Position numbers and translations under genes: made by a program
Shown here: piece by piece, positions 33,670-45,010 of the stretch
Layout: each line of letters opens with the position of its first letter
Numbering within the stretch: the first letter of the stretch is position 1
NCBI RefSeq assembly: GCF_036785885.1
Contig: NC_092317.1
Coordinates: forward strand, 3,970,501 to 4,034,500
From: Coffea arabica
Taxonomy: Eukaryota; Streptophyta; Magnoliopsida; Gentianales; Rubiaceae
Direction: 5' to 3'
DNA: 64,000 nt
The notes under the pieces: model-generated
Told to the model about the DNA's origin: nothing
Database searches by the model: none
What the model saw: the letters and a program-made list of their open reading frames with translations, nothing else

Positions 33670-36600
33670 ATGGCCGCCGCCGCCGCCGCCACCACCACTA
33701 CAATTGCTCTCTTCACTAGCTCCTCTACTCTCTGCTGCAGAAAACCCACCTCATTAAGACCAAAAATCTTCAAGATAAAAGCATCATTGGCTACTATGTC
33801 CGCAACTACAACCAAAGTTGTCCCTGCGATTATAGTAGGAGGTGGACGTGTAGGAAAAGCTTTACAAGATATGGGAAATGGTGATGATGTTTTGGTGAAG
33901 AGGGGTGAATCCGTGCCCATTGATTTTCCTGGGCCCGTCTTGGTTTGTACTAGGAACGATGATCTTGAAGCTGTTCTTGAGTCTACTCCCAAGTCTCGTT
34001 GGAGCGGTACGATTACTCGCTATCTAAACCTGATTCCTACTCTTGTGGATTTTAATTTTCCTTTGTTTCTTTGTTTTGGATGGTCCATGCATGAATTTTT
34101 GAGTATTTCATCTCGTTTTTTTGTAGTCTCAAGCTATCTGCAAAGACCGAAGTACGTTACTAGCACATAGGGCCAGTTCAGTATAGCATTTCTTAAGAAT
34201 CAAAAGTTGGACGAAAGTTTGGGATAAGTAACTATTGGTAATACTTGTATTCTAGCACATAAGGCCAGTTCAGTATAGCATTCATGAATTTTTGAGTATT
34301 TCATCCCTTTTTTTTTCTCCTTTTGGTAGTCTTTGGCTATCTGCAATGACCGAAGTAAGTTACTAGCACATAGGGCCAGTTCAGTATAGCATCTCTTGAG
34401 AATCAAAAGTTGGACAAAAGTCTGGGATGAGTAACTATTGGTAATACATGTATTCTAGCGGTTGAGCATCCTGAATGCTGTTGCTAGATAGGTTGCTAGA
34501 CGGGTGAAAAAGATAGTGTTTGAGCTACAAATGCTTTCGAGAAAGTGTGCCAGTTGGGTTTCCATTTTTTCATTTGGTGCTTTGATGGTTCCCTTGTATA
34601 GTTGTATATGTAAATTACTTGACGCATTTTCCTTGACTAGACATTTTTTTTGTTTCATTTTTCTTTGCACTCATACTAGTAAAAGAAATTTGCTTTTTGG
34701 TAAGTACAGGGGAGTATGAGAGGAAATTATGTAATAGACTGGCTTAATGATTGTTGGGTTAGTTCAGAACTGGGTAGTCATACTTCAAAGGCTTTTATCT
34801 TTATCATCCTGTTTCAGGATGAAGAACTAAATGTTTCTCTAAACCTGATTTTCATGAATGTTTACCGGTTCTACATGATATAATTTTATGCACTAGCCAA
34901 GGAGTTGTAGTGGATAGATGTGTAATAGTGCATGTTAGGTTGAATTAGAATGGGACATAGGTTGATGTGTAAGCACTAAGCACAGTTGTAATAGATGTTG
35001 AAAATCTAGCAGATCTGGTTTTTTTCCAGAATGGGATGCTGGAGACTTGGTTCCAAAGTAAAGGTCTTAGTGACCCTGACCAAGTTCTGGCATATTTTGC
35101 TGTTTCAAAGCTTGGTGAACCTCCTACTGATGGGAAAACAGACACAAATCCTGAGGGACTCACAGCAGCTTATGGGAAGTGGGCTTCTGCAGTTGCTGGT
35201 AGATTGCTTGCAGGAGGTCTTTCATGTAAGGTAACAAAATTAGTTTTGATTTCTATTGATTGTAAATGATCTCTTAGGTGCAAAAATGAAACCCAATCAG
35301 CTTTTGAGGAAAAATTAGGAGCGTCCAGGTCAATGATTGTGAAATAGGGATGTCCATTTGCTCATCCATGCAGGCGATGAGTTTAATTGTCTGATGAAAA
35401 CACCCGCTTGCATTAATTCATCCTCTGCAAAAATTAAATAGTTGTTGAGAATCAAATCCACACTTGGCCATGTTTCTTCCTGGTGCCAATGATATTTGAT
35501 TCTTTGCCCATATATGGTAATTGTCTGGTGAAAACATCAGCATGCATTGATTCATCCTCTGCAAAAATTAAATGGTTATTTTCAAAGAGAATCAAATCCA
35601 CACTTGGCCATGTTTCTTCTTGGTGTCAATGAATATTTGATTCTATTCCATAGATGGTACTCTTGTTTTGGGGATGCTCTATAAATCTATCATGTGAGTG
35701 ATAGTTTATAGACTAGAGCTGGCAATTTAAGTCATTAACCAGTTCTCCTGATTTCGATTTTTTGGTTTATACATGCACCATTACACTTTTCTGAGTCACA
35801 GGTTTGAGATTCTATAGTAAGATTTTTCTCGTGGAAAATTTAGGTTCTTGAAAAGGAAGCATTCCAGAAGCAAATGTTCGAGAAGCTTATATGGATATGT
35901 GCCTTCATGCTCGTTGGTGCTCGCCATCCTGGAGCAACTGTAGGCATTGTTGAGAAGGAATACCGATCTGAGGTAAATTTTTTGCAGCTGTTAAACAAGT
36001 GAAGCATGACATTTTTTCACTTATCTTTTATTACTCTTAGGAGTAATTTTGACAAGCAGCACTCATTTTTCCAACTATTATGTTACCTATGGTGAATTGA
36101 ATGCACCTTTTGCAATCATTCTTCTGGTTGTGCATACAGTGATCCAGCTTATTCTCAGTTTGTATCTTTACCAGGAACTATTAATTTGATGAAATATTTT
36201 TTTTCTTTTCTTTTTTTTTTTCTAGGAATGAGGATCTCTTGTCATGTAGAAAAATCACGTACAATGGAAATGGCAAAACAATGCCACTTCCTAACAAATA
36301 GTTTTGTGAAAGGAAAGTAAAAGAAGAGAGAGATTCTATAGGTTCCCTAGAACTCAAGCACTTGCATTTCTTAAGGCACTTTCAACACAATTCATTTCCT
36401 TCTTCAGCCAGTAGGTGAATTTTTGGGGAGGATATGCATTTGTTGAAATTATGTTTATGTTTGAGCAATGCTGAGGGTGAGCTGCAGCATTTTCTTAAAA
36501 AACAATTTCGTCTATCTTGGTCTGGGAAACATAGCTCTTAGACATCTTGAAAATTTTCTTGGTGTGCAATTGGTGACTTTTTCTTAGCTTACCCAACAAT

Positions 36601-37454
36601 TAAAAGTAATTGTACAATGGAAAAGTAAAGGAAGCTGCAAAAAATTGGAAGAAGATATGTTAATGGTTTGATAAGGACAGTGGTTCTGCTCATTTCGTGA
36701 TCTAAACTGAAAAGCCTGACAAAGAGCATAAATTTAGTTGGCAAACACCTTCCTTTACATCACCTCTTATCAGGACAAAATATTTACAGATTGACATTGC
36801 TTGTATCAGTCCTAACTTTGTACGTGAGAGACAGCAGGATGAAGTCTCAGTATATATTATCATTACAGAAAGTCTGAAAGACGGTCCATTTGTCAACTCC
36901 TCATATATTCTGGATTGAAGTTCACTTACTGTACAAGAGACAGTTTTAAGTCTTAGGTTCTGAATTAACCTAGTTTTGAAGTTGCATCATGTTTCTGACT
37001 TCTAAGTGTGCTCATGTAGAACATAGAAGAAACTTGAATGTCTCACTAATTTATGTTACACTGCATGAGCCATACTAGTATGGTTTTGCATATTAACAGA
37101 ATTAGGTGCTAACATTTATTAAGGTTGCAGGTGTCTAGCCTCATCTCTGAATTGGCTGCTGCAGCAGCTGCAGGAAAGGGCATTGTTTTTGAACCAGCTA
37201 TGGAGGATAGACTATGTGCTTACTCTCGGACAGTTGCACACTTCCCAACAGCAGTTAAGGAGGTGAAGAACGTGAATTTGTCGTCTGTTAAGTGGTTGAC
37301 TGAGTTTTTTAAACTTATGAATCTTGTTTGATGCTCACAGTTCAAATGGAGGAATGGTTGGTTCTATTCACTTTCTGATAAGGCAATCGCAGAAGGGAAA
37401 CCAGATCCATGCCCATTACATACAGCATGGCTAAAAGAACTAAATGTAGTATAA
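33670..37454 (+). CDS. Plastid-targeted Rossmann-fold protein of unknown function (At1g16080-like)
   Basis: Five exons: 33670-34006, 35013-35230, 35844-35972, 37131-37262, 37341-37454. All are in phase, and the product is 309 aa. The first 45 residues are Ala/Thr/Ser-rich with basic residues and almost no acids, a good chloroplast transit peptide. A nucleotide-binding loop VGGGRVGKAL (57-64) starts the mature part, followed by GPVLVCTRNDDLEAVLEST, DLVFFQNGMLE, AVSKLGEPPTDGKTDTNPEG, FMLVGARHPGATVGIVEKE and FKWRNGWFYSLS. The pattern resembles ketopantoate-reductase-like dehydrogenases (NAD(P) loop, then a helical domain), but no activity is known to me for the plant family. Introns 1 and 2 each contain a tandem duplication. 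The ATG is the first with a plausible transit peptide; the open frame upstream has one other in-frame ATG at 33529. Confidence 0.85.
34091..34459 (+). repeat. Tandem duplication in intron 1
   Basis: Units at 34091-34256 and 34284-34459 are highly similar, both running from ATGAATTTTTGAGTATTTCA to ATTCTAGC. The spacer repeats a fragment of the unit (AGGCCAGTTCAGTATAGCAT). It lies wholly within the intron. Confidence 0.85.
35384..35659 (+). repeat. Tandem duplication in intron 2
   Basis: Two adjacent units of about 135-140 bp (35384-35517 and 35518-35659) share TTCATCCTCTGCAAAAATTA and CACACTTGGCCATGTTTCTT. They differ by a small indel and scattered changes. Confidence 0.85.
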
Positions 37455-38564
37455 CTCGCAAGTTTCTATAGATCAGAATCAAGGCTGATGCACACAATGG
37501 TTTCAGTTTCTTAGATCAGGCAGTTCCTTCTCCTGACTGCAGTGCTTTTGCCTTCTGGTGCGTGAACTTTAAACTTGTCAGCATCAGTATGCTTGCAGAA
37601 TTGCATAAATTTCAATTGCTAGATTCATTACGTCATCCATTAATTTATATGCTGACAACGAATTGTAACCTGAGCCCTAGGCACTTGTACACATGATTTG
37701 GGCTACGTATATCCAAGATTTAACAGAGTCCAGGCAGGAAGAAAATCGAAGGGTTAGAAATTCAGGTCTTAATTAATTCAATACAAAATGGATGTTCCTT
37801 TTTATTCGACATATTGAGGCGTCCTGGATAACTTGAAAAAGTCCCTCATGCTTTTTAATTTAAAGCGAATTTAAACCATTTTTGCACGTTTGTAACATCT
37901 AATTGCAGAATGTGTCTCCTTGTATCATCTGATACTCAATGCAGACTATTTTTCATGAATAAACCAAAAGAACACTACTCTTTCGGATGTAAATAATTGA
38001 CTAAATACAACCATGGGCCCGTGGAAAGCTCGCCTTGGGGGCATGGTAGAGACAGGCTTTGAACAGAGGCATACATTTGCTAGGTAGCACAACCATATCA
38101 TCTAACGTCATATTTTCAAGGTTAAGAGTAATAGCCCTTCGGTGTGTTACCAGGGTGTCAGTAGTATTTTGTTCTGCGCGTGAAAGGGCATCGTCTCCTC
38201 CCGCTTGAGTTCACTATCTAAGCCACCTGCACGGGTTACAGGTCTTTTCAACATGCTGCATTTTAAATACCACCACCAGCTGAACGAACGAATGCATATG
38301 GTACTCAACAAGCATGACAACATTTGAAGAACCGAGTCTCTTGTTTCTTTCATCATTAACCATGATATTCGCTCTGCATTATATCAACAGCCAATACCTC
38401 TTGGACAAAAGAATGCAGTTGTAGATCTTTATCATTCATGAAGCCTGTAGATTCAGCACTCCAAGCATGTTGACCTTCGAACTGCTGAGCTTTAAAAAAT
38501 TGTAGACGTGGAAGAATGATATGGACTTGCCAACAGTACTTCATGGATGGGCTCTTTCACCTTG
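37455..38564. other. Convergent intergenic region (3' ends)
   Basis: It contains the 3' UTRs of the Rossmann-protein gene and of the GH28 gene. I see no other coding signal. Confidence 0.6.
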
Positions 38565-41500
38565 TCAAGCATCATAATCCGTATCTGTGCTGTTTTGTGC
38601 TGTTCCTAATCTGACCAGACGTTCCATTTCATCATACACATCAAGATTCTCACATGGGACAGGGAAGATCTTTCCGATTGCACGGCCATGAACATAAGAG
38701 CACTGGAATATATGCTTCTTCTTGTATGTTATCCCAACTAACATGCCCCTAAAAGTGACATTCCGCACAGGAATTTCTCGGCTCCCATATATGCGAACTG
38801 GAATACGAATTCCCTGTCCATGTATGGAGGTGAAGCTTATGTCTTCAATAACTGGAAGGGCATTTGGATCAAAGCCTTCATCTGGATGCTCATTGTAATC
38901 AGTTTTTATCACAATACCCACCCGCACATTTTCAAATGTCAGGTTCTGGTAGGATATATTTCGAACATATCCTCCCCTACCAGCACTGGTCTTAATCCTT
39001 ATACCCCTTTTAGAGTTCCATACCAGGAGATTCTCCACTGTTATATTTGAGACTCCACCAGACATTTCGCTGCCAATTGATACTCCTGCACTGCAAAAAA
39101 CATGTACAGTTCAGTTGAAAGAGATACGTTACATATGCTTCCTAGTCCACGTCACGAAGTCAGAAAGAATGATGCACAAATGCCTATACTTCTGCTACTC
39201 TCAGAAACTTCCAACCTTCTCGAGTCCATGTCTCAATATACAACCCAAATGTGCATATATAGTGCACAGGCCAGGTGGATATCTTGATACATATACCAAG
39301 CCAACAAAAAATGCATCATTATGCACTGACACCAGCAACATTCAAGGGGGAAATATTTGTGTGCATCTGGGGTATATAGCTCATCAGCCAAAAAAAAAAA
39401 AAAATTGTATAAACAAGATCAGGAAAAACAAATCTTCGCAACATATAATGGGCTAACACTCAAGAATCAATTTCAGTGGGCAAAAGCAAACAAATGTAGC
39501 ACATCAAGACATCATATAATTTAAAAAATTATCTAGTGATCCAGAACATAACCTATTAGGAGCTGGAAAAGCTAGTGATCTAACAATACAAACATTCAGA
39601 AACTACGACACCTTGAGTTTTCCCCACAGGAGGTGCCCACAGCATGCAAATGTTAAAAGGATAGATGAAGCACAGGTAGAGCTTTCTATTTAAAAAATGC
39701 ATTAAAATGATGAGATGAATAAGGAGCATAATTATAAATATCAGGTACCCTTGACAAATTGCCACTCTGCTGAAAGGGCATTACATGCTTCCATGAAGAT
39801 AAATGTTTAATCAATGAAAGCATACTGCGATAAATTAAGAAACCCAACTGGAGTGGTACATTTGTGCAATGTTCATAAAACACTTCAGAAGAATGATCAC
39901 CTTATCATGGAACGGACAATGAGATTACGAATGACAATATTGGTGGAAGGCCGACCATAAGCAATTCCGTACTGATCCCAGCCACTCTTTACTGCAATTC
40001 CATCATCTCCAACACTTATATAACTGTCCTCTATGATCATATTTTCACATGAATCTGCATTGCCAGGATGTCAATTTTACACTATAGAGTCTAACATTTG
40101 CTTAAAAGAATGGCACATGCAGATGGTCTATGAATAGCCTAGATATTCACAGCATAATAAGGAAAAGAAAATTTTGAAAAAAGTTGTAGGGCATACAACA
40201 TAGCATCACAATATTGAACTCATATTTATCCAACCCAATGACAGTCATTGGGTTACTAAACACTCTTAACAAGCTAACTACAATGACATTCTGATTCTTC
40301 CAGGTCCAACATCTATCATAACTGAACACCATTTTGGCTAGGCACTAAAAAATGTCATACTAATTGCTACAATTTAGCACGAAAGAATTACAACATGCCT
40401 AGAAGTAAGTATACCAGAAGTAGCACCAATTTTCTGATCAAGATTACCAAAAAGACCAGCAGTTTCTGTAAGTTGGAAGGTAAAGCAAGAAAGAAGAATG
40501 AAACTCTATGAAAAAGCATAAAACAATGCAAATTTACCAGGATCTATTCCATCAGTATTTGGGGCTTCAGAAGATGGAGCCAAAATAGTTACATTTCTGA
40601 TCGTCACATTTTGACAATCATAAGGGTGAAGTGTCCAGAATGGAGAATCTCGCAAGGTAATGTGAGAAATCACAATATCCCTTGACCACATAATCTGCAC
40701 AAGGGGGCCTCTGGTGTGATTTAACCGATTCTTCCTATACTTCTCCCACCACGCTTTACCTTGTCCATTGATGGTACCATTGTGCCCTGTTATCATTTGA
40801 AAGATCACAGCACACCAACTCAACAAGCTATTTCCAATCAGAATTTACTACTCGGCGCACTTTTGGAACCTTATTAACTCTACTAACATGCCAAAAATGA
40901 TTGATATACGTACAAGATTCACAAGCTCATAAAAATCAGATCTGCAAGGAGTTTAAATAAAAATCTAATTTCCATAATGCGAAACCACTTCAGAATGACC
41001 AAATTACCTGTAATCACAACATCCTTCAGATTCTGGCCATGGATTAAACTTCCATAACGAGGTCCAGGACGTTCTCTTCCATATCCATAGGACGGCAATG
41101 GAGGCATCAGAGGCCAATAATTCTCATCCTATTACATTTCAAGTCAGCTAAGTACATTTTTTTTTTAACAAACAAATGCAGCAGTAAAACAACAAAACCA
41201 GCAAAAATAGCTGCCTAATACGCCTTGAGGAGGCAACAAAGTAGGCGAGGGCGCTTACGTCAATTCCAAGAATAACAGCATTCTCAGCAAGGAACAATGT
41301 CATGTGGCTAGTGAGATTGAAAGGAGCAGTGAGCCAAAGACCAGGCCCAACATTCAGCTGGCCGCCGCCTCGCTTGCGAATTTCCGAGATTGCCCTCTCG
41401 AAGGCCATAGTGTTCAAGTAGACGCCATCGCCGACAGCACCGAAGTCGGCGAGGTTGAACGCCAGACGTCTTAGCTTGGGAATAGGGCGAGGGGGCGGGA

Positions 41501-41678
41501 AGAAGCGCTGGTCGTGGTAGGTTAAGAGGCGATCGACGGCGGTTTTTTGCCAAAGGGCGACGAGGATGAATCCGGCAGTCCAGATGAGGGTGAGGAATGT
41601 TTGGTGCGAGGAGAGCAAGGACGGGAACAGGCGTTTGTAGTCGAGTCGTCGGGCGTGGACCCGAAGGGAATCGGGCAT
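38565..41678 (-). CDS. Membrane-anchored GH28 polygalacturonase-like protein
   Basis: Five exons on the minus strand: 41678-41259, 41128-41008, 40786-40538, 40054-39901, 39090-38565. All are in phase, and the product is 489 aa. After a basic N-terminus comes a single hydrophobic helix (FLTLIWTAGFILVALW, about residues 31-46), suggesting a type II membrane protein rather than a secreted one. The GH28 beta-helix follows: NLADFGAVGDGVYLNT, GTINGQGKAWWEKYR, NTDGIDPDS (Asp259), SVGDDGIAVKSG (Asp280/281), GVSIGSEMSGGV and GIRIKTSAGRGGYV. The usual GHG motif with its catalytic His reads SAG here (Ala316), a deviation seen in this plant clade (At3g62110/At1g19170-like). Hydrolase activity is therefore uncertain, although all three Asp residues are kept. 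The start codon is the first in-frame ATG; the longer open frame upstream has no ATG. Confidence 0.9.
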
Positions 41679-42722
41679 GGTTTTGGGAATGGAAATTGAG
41701 AAATGGTGCGGGAAAATGATAAGTGGGAATGATCGGAATGGAGATTTAGTGAAGGAGATGAGTGGAACTTGAAAGTTGAAAGCAAAGATCGGAATGGGAC
41801 CATGCAAATAAGGGAAAAATAATTATGGGAGATTACTGCAAGTTTCAAGCCGATTAGGGGTTTAAATTTTAATTGCATAAAATCAAATGCTAAAAATTGG
41901 ACAAAGGAAAAGGAAATCCCTAAAAGTATAAATTGGAACAGTAATTTTTTATATATTTTTTTTGTTTGAAAAACCTAAACCATGATATTACCCACCATTT
42001 GCCACGTACAAGTACAAAAACAAATTGGTGGCTTAGAGACTTTTTAGCAGTGATGCTCATGGGCTGAGGAAAATCGTAACTTGCAAGTGTGTTTAATTTC
42101 TTGCGATTTGAATCAAGCGAGACAAATTGTGGCATCTTGCCATCACATCGGATTTAATAGTTCAACGCCTGGAAAGCTCCTTTTTTTTTATTTTTAAGGG
42201 GGGACGGCTAGAAAGCTTTTGATGGTGGTCGATCTTTCTCAAAATCTCAGTTACTGATTCACAGAAACCAGCAATTTCGCTGATCTCGGCGGACAAGGAA
42301 AAAGGTTTCAAGTAAAACTGGTAACCAGAGAATGAAAAGCAAAAGCAGCGCATACTCATAAAGCCATAAAGCAAAATCTAGAGCTTGGAAGCCAAGCGAA
42401 GCAAAGCTTAGGGGGTTATAAAAGTATATGAAAAGCTAAACAAAAGCCGTTCTTACTATTAACAACAAAAAATAATATGACCATGATTGACAACACAACC
42501 CTCATCACCAAAACCCAACTTATCCCTTTCCACGAGGGAGAATTCACTTAATCGGCTACAATTTTATCATTTGGCTTTCCAAAAAAAAATTTCACATCCT
42601 CCTACTCAAGCAGTGAGGGCTAAACTAACCTACTTGATATTCAAAAGTCTATATCTCAGATTTTCCTCCTCCAGGTTCCAAGAGTGATATAGTCAAAATG
42701 AAATCAGCAGCCAACCATGGTG
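41679..42722. other. GH28 promoter side and 3' UTR of the next minus-strand gene
   Basis: No further gene is supported. Poly-T runs and AT-rich DNA dominate. Confidence 0.55.
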
Positions 42723-43037
42723 CTAGAAGAATTTCAATTTCCCCTTGCCTACAGCTGCCTTTGCCTGCTGCAGATGACATGCTGCTTTTTGAGCCCTGGA
42801 TAATCCAGAGCACGAGTCACTGCCACCCAGGGTTACTGCAAAGTAGAGGTAAACAGTGCAGAGAAAAGCTAGAAGAGCCAGAGCAGTAAGGAGGAAGCGG
42901 TGCCGCTGAATGAGGGTTGAGCAGTTCCCGAATTCATCCCCACGTGACATCTGTTTTTTAAGCATTGGTGAAGAAAACCCACTCTGAGGTTGAGATCTCC
43001 TATGAGGTGAAGTTATGATGCTGTCAATAGCAGCCAT
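42723..43037 (-). CDS. Small single-helix membrane protein ('ephrin-A3'-annotated plant family)
   Basis: A single coding exon of 104 codons starts MAAIDSIITSPHRRSQPQ. The N-terminal 45 residues are Ser/Gln/basic and hydrophilic (SGFSSPMLKKQMSRGDEFGN). A strong membrane helix follows (about 50-73: FLLTALALLAFLCTVYLYFA), then a short tail with GLSRAQKAACHLQQAKAAVG. Arabidopsis homologues (At1g16170 and At1g79660, from memory) carry the automatic name 'ephrin-A3 protein', but nothing here is ephrin-like. Function is unknown. The gene probably has a 5' UTR intron of about 1.9 kb (donor GTAAGT at 44961, acceptor near 43082), with a leader exon before about 45010. In the suspected syntenic block it sits next to SERINC, as it does here. 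Confidence 0.8.
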   Translation of the reverse strand: MAAIDSIITSPHRRSQPQSGFSSPMLKKQMSRGDEFGNCSTLIQRHRFLLTALALLAFLCTVYLYFAVTLGGSDSCSGLSRAQKAACHLQQAKAAVGKGKLKFF

Positions 43038-44925
43038 TTTCTACACAGTAAGCTTCTGCTACCACTTCAGCTTGTCTGCACCTGCATCAATCTAAACTTA
43101 AGGACAGGCACCATATTCAAGCAAAATTCATCACAACACATTAATGAAATTCAATACAGAAAATAAAAAAAGTCTTTGGTATGCAAAATAACAGCTAGCA
43201 TTCACACAAAGCCAGATCAACTAGCAAATTGAGTGAGAATTAACATAGAACAGAGACAAGATGTATGACTTCATTATACAAAAGTAATTAGAAATACATC
43301 ATTAAATAAATCAATGATTTCAATCATCTATGGAGCAATAATAGATCAAAAACAGAATTATCCACCACAATAACAGTTCTCCTTTAAGGCACACTGGTAC
43401 GTCATAAGGAGATGAGCCCTCAGTGGCAATCAGAATACTCTCCTCATGAAAATTCACCATGATATAATCTCAATCATCTGGAATCATACAGGCAATAAAA
43501 GAGATTGGCTAGCGTTTACTATAACCAAAAGCAGGGGCAGCATATCAAAAGTGCTTGCTTTACTGTCCCATTTCAGATATTCAGTCCACAATATTAAACT
43601 CACAAAACCACAGCAATTAAAATGTAACTTGCTGTTTGAGAGAGAGGAGAACACCTAGTAGCCAAAGAACAGGAAGTTTTCGAGATCAATTTAATCCCTG
43701 TTTGCTTACTTTATCCCTTCCAGATGAGCAGGGCTGTTCAAACATTCTGGTAAGGGAGCTTAACATGGAAGTATCCAAGCATGATCAACAACCATTTGAT
43801 CATGTGATCACTTGACACCCTGGACTTTTACATTCATAATAACAAAATGGCGCTAAAACGTCAATGTTCTGGACTTTTATATTCAATGTGTTAAAAGGTT
43901 CACCCACTTCTATACTGAATAAAGGCGTTAACATGGCCAACCTCATGTGATAGCTCTGGCTGTTATTAGGGTTGAAAATATAAAGAGAAAGATACTACAA
44001 ACATAATCTGAGAAGACGACTGAGAAAAGTTTGACAGCCCAAAATTACAATTGCAGGCAATATATGAAAAGATGATCACTCATACTAATCAAACACCTGA
44101 AGGCAAAGAATATGGTTCAGTCATTTCATCCAATTTTATTCTTCTCTTTCATCCGGCAGATTAAATAGTGTCAGTCAAACATTGCTGACTCCATGACATC
44201 CAGTCTAGAAATGATATCCAATTCCTTCCTAGCGTAATTATCAAAAAGGCCGTATCAGAACTACAAGCTCAAAACACACACTCCTCTTTGCTCCATCTGC
44301 AATCCTTGCTTAGAGTTAGAGCACGGCACAATTCAACCATCAGTGAGATCTGAGAAAATGCACCAAACTACGATACAATGCCTTAGCCCTCGCAAGTTGT
44401 AAAATGTAACCAACTCATCTTAGCACTGGAATTACCTCTGAAACACAAACAATCACCAAATACTCCATATATCCTGATGGATTCCCGAGAACGAACCAAA
44501 GCTTCTAGATCTTATGTGACTAGTTTTATACACGCAAGTTCATACCCAAATTTGAGTCCACAATTGACCTCCAAATTCACATTCGCTTCAATCAAATCTA
44601 CTAACGGAACAGTATAAAAAATCGCAGACAAACAAAAATTAATCACAAGTTTTAACACACCAAAACTAACAGCTAAAAATATTCCACAAAGGAGTTCCCT
44701 CAAATTCACAGCTGGAAAATGAGATTCCACATTGCAGTCGGCAATACAAATCACATGATCAAAATTTAACAATATAATGCGGCAAATCAACGCGTAAATC
44801 AAAAGGAGCAGATCTGTAAAAAGAAGCTTCACGACATAGTTAAAGGAACAACCCAAAACAAAAATGCGCCAAGGAATTTACAGACGAGTTTCGGCCATTA
44901 GGTACATAGAATTAGATAAACACAA

Positions 44926-44961
<36 letters not shown>

Positions 44962-45010
44962 GACCGAAGAAAAATGAAGAGAAAAGGATAGTTGAACCGA
45001 TCAGAGCTGA
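43038..45010 (-). other. Probable 5' leader and long 5' UTR intron of the 104-aa membrane protein gene
   Basis: A strong donor CGGTC/GTAAGT at 44962/44961 and an acceptor GATGCAG near 43082 would remove about 1.88 kb. The intron has no coding features and starts with a (GA/CT)14 tract. Leader introns often raise expression in plants. The model is inferred without transcript evidence. Confidence 0.45.
44929..44956. repeat. (GA)14 microsatellite at the leader donor site
   Basis: An uninterrupted GA run, which is CT in the gene's sense, beginning just after the putative GTAAGT donor. Confidence 0.9.

Noticed and set aside
41679-41807. N-terminal extension of the GH28 protein
   Set aside because: No in-frame ATG upstream of 41678; the extra residues are Phe/Pro/Ser-rich and unlike the family.
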